DNA from: Cryptomeria japonica | Taxonomy: Eukaryota; Streptophyta; Pinopsida; Cupressales; Cupressaceae | NCBI RefSeq assembly: GCF_030272615.1 | Contig: NC_081405.1 | Coordinates: forward strand, 653,194,920-653,258,919 | DNA length: 64,000 bases | Direction: 5' to 3' | Part shown: positions 56,011 through 64,000 of the stretch, piece by piece | Layout of the letters: each line of letters starts with the position of its first letter | Position numbering within the stretch: position 1 is the first letter of the stretch | The notes under the pieces: model-generated | What the model was told of the DNA's origin: nothing | Databases searched by the model: none | Seen by the model: only the letters and a program-made list of their open reading frames with translations | Position numbers and translations under genes: made by a program

Positions 56011-57277
56011 AGAATTGATTATGTGAGGAAAAAAAAATAAAAATAAATAAATAAATAAAGGAAGAAAAATTAGGGTGGAAGGGATAAATGAGGAAGATAT
56101 ATGAAGTAGTCGTGAGGTATTTGGAAAGAAGAATAAGAGATGCGAGACCGTGGAGGAAAATGGGGGCAATTGAGAACTCCATGAGATTATTGAGTTTAGG
56201 ATTTGATGGAATGATGGTGAGATTTTGTGCACAACAAATGTGGAGAGCCAACCTAGTTTGATGTTGCCCTGAGTGACTTGCACCACTGCTTATAGAAATC
56301 AGGATGCCATGAGAAACCCAGGGCGTGGACTGACTCTGTAGACAAACGAGAATTTCTTGCACACAACGATGCAAGTGTTAAGAAACACTAATACAAAGTT
56401 GTAGGTTTGTGCAAGGAAACCCTCAAACACACCGATACCTCTTGTATACGAGAAGGTAAGTGTTGATAAACACTAGTACCAGGTCGTCGATTTATACAAG
56501 AAGGATCCGAAACATGCCATACTATGAAATATGCCCCAGTATGCACCTATCAGAACATACCTGGATATGGAAGAACCCAGGCAGTCATAAATAGTGGCAT
56601 TTGTAGGGCAAAAGATGCAAGCCTATATGAAAAAAATCTAACAAAATCTAACAAGTCTCTTCCTTGTGACCAAATGATACCTCTTGCCAAGAGTAGAACT
56701 AGGATGGACTTGGGATTGTTTCTCAACACTTCTTGAAGCTTATACAGAGGCATGAAAGCTCAGTTTCACTGGGACATTTCTTGTTCATGACTTAGGCGAA
56801 GACTCATCATCATACGCATGTTTTATTGGGAGGCGGAAAAGAAGGAATGTTGTGCATGGGTGGGCTAGATGGCAGATGATTTGTAGTATCGACCTGATAG
56901 ACAGTGGATCCGGTTATTTACCTTGGCACCCGCACAGAGGTTTTCACCAAGATACTTGCCCATAGTGCCACGAATTGTTTTTCTTTCTTTTTTCTGATTT
57001 TCTCTTCTTTTTTTTTTTTGTTAATTTTTAATTTTATTTTTTTTTTTGACAATTTAAGACTTTCTGAGGACTAAGAATAAAACCTTTTGAGGTGCATGAT
57101 ATTCATTGGATCATCCAAAGGATCGCCTTCAGGAGTAGCCAACTGATAAGCTCCTGATCCATATTTCGCTGTGATTACATATGGTCCAAGCCAGTTAGGC
57201 TCGAACTTGCCTTTCTTTTCTCGTTCTTGTAGATTTTTCTGATTCTCCATGAGGACAAGATCACCAACTTGGAATTC
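56011..57277 (-). other. Element E 3' untranslated region, non-repetitive part
   Basis: No supported gene. An A-rich stretch at 56030-56058. Two related hairpins AGTGTT/AACACT at 56374-56389 and 56459-56474, 85 bp apart in similar context. A T-rich run at 57005-57050. Confidence 0.55.
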
Positions 57278-58080
57278 TCAGGTTCTGACTTTTTTATGAT
57301 AACTCATGCGCAGACGGTTTTGATATACCTGGAGATGATTCAAGGCCTTGAGGCGCCTTTCATCTAACAATTCTAGCTCTTGTAAGCGGGCAATTCTGTA
57401 TTCTTCCTCTGGTAGGATGTTTTGCAGCGATACCCTTAGAGAGGGGATCTCGATCTCAAGGGGAAGGATAGCTTCAGAACCAAATACTAGGGAATAAGGA
57501 GTGGTGCCTGTGGGGGTGCAGATGGAGGTGCGGTAGGCCCACAATGCAGGATGGATTTGGAGGTGCCAATCACGGCCCGCTTCATTGACTATCTTTTTGA
57601 GGATTTTTATTAGGGTTTTATTAGAAGCCTCAGCTTGGCCATTGCCTTGGGGATAATATGGAGTGGAGAAGCAGTGTTGGATGTTGAATTTTTGGTAGAG
57701 TTCTTTGACATCCTAGTTTTTAAATTGTTTACCATTATCTGTGATGATAACTTTTGGGATGCCATATCGGCAGATTAGGTAATTCAAGATGAATTTGGAT
57801 ATTTGCTTGCTAGTGGTGAAAGTAAGAGGGATAGCCTCTACCCACTTGGTGAAGTATTCGGTGGCGGTGATAATGAATTTATGTCTGTTGGAAGATGAAG
57901 GGTGGATTTTCCCAATGAGATCGAGCCCCCACTACGAGAAGGGCCATGGTGTAATAAATGGCTGCAATTCTTGTGACGGTGCATGAATCTTGTCACCATG
58001 TTGCTGGCAAGGGATGCATTTCTTCACATAATTGTATGCATCTTCTTCCATTTTAGGCCAATAGTATCATGTTCTCAAAA
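57278..58080 (-). pseudogene. Element E: integrase
   Basis: Decayed but readable. A zinc-finger tail KCIPCQQHGDKIH near 58010; first Asp in GLDLIGKIHP near 57930; second in IITDNGKQF near 57740; Glu in GNGQAEASNKT near 57640; then the C-terminal frame 57544-57278 (MWAYRTSICTPTGTTPYSLV). All three D-D-E residues are present. At least two stops (near 57930 and 57715) break it. Confidence 0.8.
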
Positions 58081-59398
58081 AAAATTTAGCCAATGTGAGT
58101 CCACTTGAGTGTGCCCCACAGATGCCCTCATGTACTTCGCGTAATGCCCATTCGGCTTCTTGTTTATCTAAACACCTTAGGAGGGAACCATCAAAATGCC
58201 TTCTGAACAAGGTGTCTGCAAGGATGGTGTAACGGGCACATCGACGGATGAAAGTTTGTTGTTGGGTTTTGGTGAGATGTGGGGGAATGGTGTTGTCTTT
58301 GAGGAAAGCGAAGGTTTCTTGGTACCAAGGGGACTCTGGACCAACGAGAACACACACCATTTCAGATTCTGGTAGGTCGTATGCCGGTATAAACAATTGC
58401 TCGACCAAGAACTTGCACTTCTGACTATGTGCTGGCATTTGAAGGAGGGAGCCAATGGTGGCCATTGCATCTATAGCCCTATTGTTTGTTCGTGGGATTT
58501 GATCAAACTTGATTGCCGTGAAATGTTGCTTAAGATCTTCAGCCATGGTATGGTAGGGAAGGAGTTTATCATCTTTTGTCTGGTATTCATCATTGACTTG
58601 TTTTATGACGAGCTGGGAATCGCCATAGACTTGTAATTCCTTTATTTTCCAATGGATAGCCAAGTGTAAACCTGTGATGAGGGCCTCGTATTCTACTATG
58701 TTATTAGTACATGCAAAGGCTATCTTGTATGATTTGGGGATGCCATCTCCTTGAGGTGTGACCAATAATATTCCTGCCCCTGATCCATTTTGAGTGTAGG
58801 AGCCATCAAAATACAATTTCCATGTGGAGGATGTGGTAACAGTCATAATGAACTCATCTGGTAATTCTGTGAGAAGAGGATGGTCGCCTGGAAGTGGAGC
58901 TTCAGCCAGTTGATCTGCAATGACTTGTCCCTTGATTGCTTTTCTGTCCACATATTCAATGTCAAACTCGCTTAAGAGCATGACCCATTTAGCCGTTTTG
59001 CCAATGAGAGCAGCTTTTGACAGGAGATATTTAAGTGGATCAATTTTAGCAATTAATTTTGTCTTGTTGTTTAGCATATAGTGTCGTAGTTTCTGTGTGC
59101 TGAATACTAATGCCAAACATGCTCTTTCAATGGGGGTGTAGTTGAGTTCATATCCTACTAACATCCGACTGATGTAGTAAATGGCGTGTTCCTTCCCTTG
59201 ATCATCTGTTTGCGCCAGCAATGCCCCCAATGCCACTGTAGTAGCACATATGTACAAAATGAGGGGTTTTCCAAGGGTAGGTGGCATCAGAACTGGAGGT
59301 GATGCTAGATATTCTTTTAATTTTTCAAAGGCCTTTTGACAGAGGCAATCCCATTTGAATTTTGTGTTTTTCGTAACAAATGTGCAAATGGATGGCAC
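58067..59398 (-). pseudogene. Element E: dual RNase H and integrase linker
   Basis: 443 open residues. Residues 20-170 are the gypsy RNase H (LILYICATTVALGALLAQ; IERACLALVF). Its usual first Asp is missing. Residues 192-320 are an archaeal-type RNase H with all four acids in place: D198 (YFDGS), E238 (VEYEAL), D260 (YGDSQ) and D310 (RAIDAMA). Residues 330-440 lead to the integrase zinc finger (RYTILADTLFRR, EVHEGICGAHSSG). The frame overlaps RT in another phase near 59340, so a frameshift separates them. Confidence 0.85.
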
Positions 59399-60372
59399 TT
59401 GTCGGCTAGCTGTGAAATGAAACGCCTGACAGACTGGAGTTTTCCCTGGAGACTGCGTAGTTGTCTGAGAGTTTTTGGCAGAGGCATTTCCATAATAGCT
59501 TTTACTTTTGCAGGATCAACCTCAATGCCTCTGCGGGAAACAATGAATCCTAGTAGTTTTCCTGATGTGACGCCAAACACACACTTTTTAGGATTTAGGC
59601 GCAACTTGTATTTTTCCAATCTTTCGAAGATTTGTTTTAGAATAGGGATGTGCTCTTGTCTTGTCTTGGATTTGCCTAGCAGATCATCCACATAGTCCTC
59701 CATAATTTTGTGCAAGAGGTCATGAAAAATTGTTGTCATTGCCCGTTGATATGTAGCTCCAGCATTTTTAAGGCCAAAAGGCATGACCCGGTTACAGAAA
59801 GTACCCCATGGTGTTGTGAATGTGGTTTTATGCTGATCCTCATCTGCTATCCTGATTTGGTTGTATCCAGAAAACCCATCCATTAGCGATAGCATTTCAT
59901 GTCCTGCTGTAAGATCCACAATCATATCTATGTTTGGAAGTGGGAAATTGTCTTTAGGACAAGCTATATTTAGATCTCAAAAATCTGTGCAAATGTGGAT
60001 GCCCCCAGCAGGTTTGCCGATAGGCACAATGTTGGAGACCCATTCAGCGTAGTCTATGGGTTTGATAAATTTTGCGTCTAACAACTTTTGAAGTTCTGCC
60101 TTGACCAAGAGAGCAATATGCGGGTGCATTTTGCGGAGTTTTTGTTTTATAGGTTTTGCATCTGGGCAGACGGCGAGATTGTGAACCACCAAGGCAGGAT
60201 CCAACCCTGGCATATCGGAATAGGACCATGCAAAATTGATTTTAACCTCTGTAAGGAAGTTGATGAAGTCTTGTTTCTCGATTTCGTTGAGGGATTTGGC
60301 AATAAGCACATTTTTTGGAATGACTTTTGTGCCCATGTTGATGATGTCTATTTCTTCTATCAACAAATTTGA
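59317..60372 (-). pseudogene. Element E: reverse transcriptase (gypsy)
   Basis: The N-terminal frame 60366-59977 has KPIKQKLRKMHP and YAEWVSNIVPIGKPAGGI and ends at TDF-stop. The next frame (59925-59317) has MDGFSGYNQIRIA, VMPFGLKNAGATYQRAM, the active site DYVDDLLGKS, LNPKKCVFGVTSGKLLGFIV and the RNase H connection. The stop is TGA where F and other Tat RTs have arginine (DFRDLN), a one-base change from CGA. Confidence 0.88.
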
Positions 60373-60474
60373 TTTGTCCTGTGGAAGATAACCAATGGTA
60401 GGGAGGTCAAATCCCTCATCATCAAGTGCCTTTTCCAGGTTTTTACTTTCAGATATGCCCTTTGTTTTTATTTC

Positions 60475-61248
60475 TTATTCATCCAAAGGTGCCTCAGGGA
60501 GGTTTTCACCTAGGAAATCATATCTTTTTCTTTTATTATCTTTTTTGTGGATAAGGGTATTGACTTGACTACCAAAGTATCCCTTTTCGTGTAGTTGAAT
60601 ACCCTCAATTCTATTACCATCTTCCATATTTTGTGTTGTTAGGAGAGCAATGAGAGCATTATCGTCGACGCAAATATCTAAATTGGGTTTGTCTCGTTGG
60701 CCCCAGTCAATGAGTTCAGGATGGACAAGATGTAGCTCATGTGAAGTGGGAGGGGTTACGAGGGTGATGGTATTGATGTAAGCATCGAAAAAGGTATCTT
60801 TCTCATATTCATGAGGCATTTCATGGAATTCCTCTTCGTCAACGCTTTCGATATCCAAAGAAGGACTAGAAGGGGCACTAGCGATAGTAATCTTAGGCAC
60901 CGGGGTGTACCCCAAGCCTCTGTTGTATCTGTAGGAGATAGGATTTATGGGTGCTTTTCTTCCTTTCTCCTTTGGTCCCAGACCGTGTCCTTTGTAACCC
61001 ATTTTTTCAACTATGGCAAATGCTTTTGGATACATTTCTTTGGATATTCTTGTTGGATCATCGTCCTCTTCCCGGTACAGCCATGAAGAAATATCTGCTT
61101 TGAGGTTCTCATTATCAAGTGAGCCCCATTGCTGGAAGGTGGTGCTTTGACATTGCATGACTAGTTTCGGGTCCTTTTTTAGCTCTTTTGGTTTGCCAAA
61201 TGACTTAGGAGAGAGAGGGAGGTTTCCTATTAATAAGACGTCCTCCAA
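60475..61248 (-). pseudogene. Element E: protease-RT linker with G-patch
   Basis: 257 open residues. Residues about 79-105 read IVEKMGYKGHGLGPKEKGRK and RYNRGLGY, a G-patch type glycine-rich motif. G-patches bind RNA or helicases, and some retroviruses have one after protease. The rest is acidic linker. The relic in F shows this is a lineage feature. The function in E is inferred only from the motif. Confidence 0.7.
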
Positions 61249-61251
61249 TTT

Positions 61252-61971
61252 TTATTCTCCACAGCCATTATCCAAGATCTTGATTTGATTATTTAGTTGG
61301 GATGATGTGGAGGCAACATTTGATGTGTTAGATGGAAGCGTTGGCGAAGGTCTATTTAGTGGGCAATGATATGGATGCTTCCCCTCTAATAGTTTGCAAT
61401 ATTGAAAAGGTTGGGGATCACCTTTGATAGTGATCACTCTTCCATTATAGGGGAATTTGATGCATTGGTGATAGGTGGAGGGTATGGCTTGCAAGGAATG
61501 AATCCATGGCCTCCCGAGGAGAATGTTGTAGGGGAGATCAAGATCTACTACTTGGCAAGGGGTTTCAATTGTAATGGGGCCCACTTGAAGAGGTAAGGTG
61601 ATCACGCCCTTTGAAATTCTTTCTGCATCATCATATGCCTTTATTGTGATCCTTCCTGATGTGTCTATCAGATCCTCAGAAAGTCCCAATTGTTTTATCA
61701 ATTTGTATGTACACAGATTAAGCCCGGATCCACCATCTATCAGTATTCGTTTGACCTTGTGCTTGTGGATGAGAGCTTCGATGTGCAAAGGTTTGTTGTG
61801 GTCCTCATCTGCGGGAGTATCTTTAAAGTTAAATACAATGTGTTGCTGGGTAACAAGGTTTCCAATGAGGGTTTGAAATTGGGTGGCATTGATGTTATCA
61901 AGAACGCATGATTGGAGAAGGGCTTGTTCCAAAATTTCTTTATCGACTGGAGAAGTCTTGAGAAGTTCCAA
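61252..61971 (-). pseudogene. Element E: aspartic protease
   Basis: 239 open residues. KRILIDGGSGLNLCTYKL is the active-site block (D-G-G here instead of the common D-S/T-G) and LPYNILLGRPWIHSLQAIPS is the C-terminal block typical of Tat-type gypsy elements. It follows gag and precedes the G-patch linker. Confidence 0.8.
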
Positions 61972-61980
61972 AATGGAGAT

Positions 61981-64000
61981 CTACGCGGGTGTCTTCCCAA
62001 GTTGATCAAGGAGGTCATATCGGTGGGTGGAAGACATGGGTGGAGGGTTTGGTGGGGGAGGAACTCCTTGGATGGTGACTCTTCCTCGGCGTGTAGTTGC
62101 ATTAGAGTCATTCTGGAAATGGGAGGTGGAAGGCGTGGCACCTTGATTGACTATTCTAGCCGGGTTTGGTCTGCTTTGGGAAGAAGGAGGATTAACTCCT
62201 TGGATGGTTATGACATTGACATGAGTGTCTACAGGTTCAATGCGACTTACTAAAAAATTAAAACCGGTTACGTGATTAGCATAGTCATAATCCATTACGT
62301 TAGATGATGAGCCTTTTCCTTTATCATGCTTTGGGAAGGGTTCTTGGTACATTTTGAGTTTGTCATTGTTATTACCAGGTTTTGCATTTGCTACCTCAAT
62401 CTCACCTCTATCAATGAGATCTTGTATGTAGATCTTCAATTTCATACACTTTCGTGTATCATGTCCCTTGATACGATGGTATTCATAATACTCATTTTCA
62501 TTATACCATCTTGGCTTAGGTTTATTGGGATCAAACGGGCGAGTGATTGGAAAAACCACTATACCTGCTTGGACAAGTTTTTGAAACACCACTTCAATAG
62601 GCTCAGCAAGAGGAGTGAAATATCTTGGAGTCCTGTTATTCAATCGGGGTGGTCATCCTTGGATTGAGACATTGTTGTGAGGTTTTTGAGATTGATTTGA
62701 ATTATTTTGATTGTTGAATTGATGAATATTGGTGGTGGACTTTGGGGGAGTGGCCACGGTTTGGACCCGCTTCACATCCGTTACACCATCATTGACCATG
62801 TTTTTATTTTTAGCCCAGAATTTTGGCTTGTCGTTATGATAAGAGGAAGAACTTTGTGATGACTTCTGGTAATGTTTCAAGGTTCCTTCCTCCAACAAAA
62901 CACGTTCGAGGGCGAGGCCCTTATCGGTCAATTTTTGGAAGGATTTGATACATTGAGATATTAAAGGTCTTGAAAGTTCAGGCACCAAGTTCTTTTGAAA
63001 TAGTTCAATTTGATGTTGTTCTGGCATGTCCCACTGGAATTTTTTGATAAGATGTCACCATCTTTGTAGGAAATTGGCGAAGGTTTCTCCAGGCCTTTGT
63101 TTTGTATTACATAGGTCCATCATAGAAACATCATTACCCATGTTGTATGCATAGTGGGCCACAAATTTTTCTGCCAAGTCTGGAAAAGAGACAATGGAAC
63201 CTCGTGGTAAAGATGAGAACCATGCTAGGGCGTCTCTTGTGAGACTCTTGGGAAAGAGTCTATGAAGATAAAGGTCACTATAGGAGACTTCTTGGCATAA
63301 GATGTGGAATTCGCGGACATGGTCGCGGGGGTCTCCATTGCCTTCATACTTGGTGAATTTAGGGATCTCAAATCCCGGGGGATACGGTGCAACTGATATA
63401 GATGGGTCATAAGGACAAGGGCAAAACTCTTCGAATGAGTAAGCTTTCCTTTTATTAGTCTTTTCTTTCATGTTTTTGATGATATCCTTCATGTCTTGAA
63501 TTTCCTTGATGAGGTCTTGTTGTGGACTTTGATATTGATGAATTGTATCTGCTCCAAGCATTGAATGAACTAAAGAAGGTGCACCACCACCAATATATTG
63601 ATATGACGAGGAAGTGGGAACGTGGGATGTGATGACCGATGTTCCTGGGGTTCGTGTGATAGTTGGTTGTGATCTGCCAACTGTTGTGATGGGATTGAAT
63701 GCGGTTTGGATAAAATTTGCGACATTGTTGGGAGAAAGGGAAGTTTGTGGAATAGAAATATGTGGTCGAATAGAAGGAGGTGGTATAGAAGTTTGTTGGA
63801 GAATGGATGAGATTGGATTTGATAGTGGTATGGATGGTAAGGAGGAAGAAGGCGGGATGGAGATTGTGGTGGGAGGTGTCGCGGGTAGCATTGATTGGGC
63901 TTGGATGATTGATGGGGCTGCAATTGATTGAGTTTGAATAGTAGGTGCAGCACTTTGTGTGGGAGCGAGATCTCCTTGTGGTTGTTGGACGAGAGCGGAT
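61981..64000 (-). pseudogene. Element E: Gag (gypsy), continuing beyond the window
   Basis: Frames 63891-63055, 63027-62653 and 62643-61981 are consecutive pieces separated by TGA stops (at about 63054 and 62652). The core PKFTKYEGNGDPRDHVREF and LAWFSSLPRGSI are Retrotrans_gag signatures. The N-terminus is proline/serine-rich. The C-terminal part contains YYEYHRIKGHDTRKC, a zinc-knuckle-like segment. Gag would form the particle. The 5' end lies outside the window. Confidence 0.82.

Larger units (their letters stand above)
53441..64000 (-). mobile_element. Element E: Ty3/gypsy Tat-type retrotransposon, 5' end outside the window
   Basis: Minus-strand order: gag (to 61981), protease, G-patch linker, RT, gypsy RNase H, archaeal-type RNase H, integrase, a long 3' untranslated region with a minisatellite, polypurine tract and 3' LTR (53441-55205). 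The extra RNase H before integrase identifies the Tat lineage. Most stops are TGA where arginine is expected. It inserted into copia element I. Confidence 0.9.

Noticed and set aside
56009-56753. Open frames in E's 3' untranslated region
   Set aside because: Low-complexity or overlapping frames on both strands with no motif; partly formed by minisatellite sequence.
1-64000. Host protein-coding gene, tRNA or rRNA
   Set aside because: All long frames fit retroelement proteins or their shadows. The tRNA-like words found are primer binding sites of 12 bases only.

Overview
The window looks like intergenic DNA from a large-genome seed plant; a gymnosperm is my guess, not proven. I see no host gene, tRNA or rRNA. 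Apart from positions 1-370, every stretch can be assigned to an LTR retrotransposon, mostly nested inside one another. Elements are named here by letter. Plus-strand elements: B, solo LTR S and solo LTR H. Minus-strand elements: A, F, G, I, C, J, K, E.

Layout. Element A (371-7343) is a two-ORF element split by solo LTR S (1771-2843). F (7344-11336) is a decayed Ty3/gypsy Tat-type pol fragment. G (11337-27174) is a tandem LTR-internal-LTR-internal-LTR array of a gag-protease-only gypsy element; B (15461-22336) and solo LTR H (25202-26592) sit inside it. Copia element I (27175-53440) interrupts G's last internal unit. Copia element C (28460-50467, duplication AAGAC) sits in I, J (30262-44992, duplication TGCTC) sits in the last codons of C's pol, and K (30483-38518, duplication TTGTG) sits in J's 3' LTR. 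E (53441 to beyond the window end) is a Tat-type gypsy element inserted in I.

C and I carry recognisable copia gag/protease/integrase/RT/RNase H, all damaged. E and F carry gypsy pol with a second, archaeal-type RNase H before the integrase and a G-patch between protease and RT. A, B, J and K form a separate class: 7-8 kb, copia-like ends, but only two long reading frames. ORF1 is a coiled-coil protein with four or five CCHC zinc knuckles. ORF2 is about 1,050-1,140 codons, of a family I cannot name. They have no protease, RT or integrase and probably depend on copia elements such as C and I.

The most interesting signals are RNA structures. The copia-type LTRs (A, B, C, I, J, K, H, S) share three elements whose stems change on both sides between families: a hairpin with a T5/T3-5 internal loop that matches an ENE poly(A)-binding stability element; a C-loop hairpin just upstream of the primer binding site; and, where both sides survive, an inverted repeat bracketing the polypurine tract and the 3' LTR edge. 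The LTRs of C, K and H add a run of mini-hairpins with a constant TAAC/TAAT loop.
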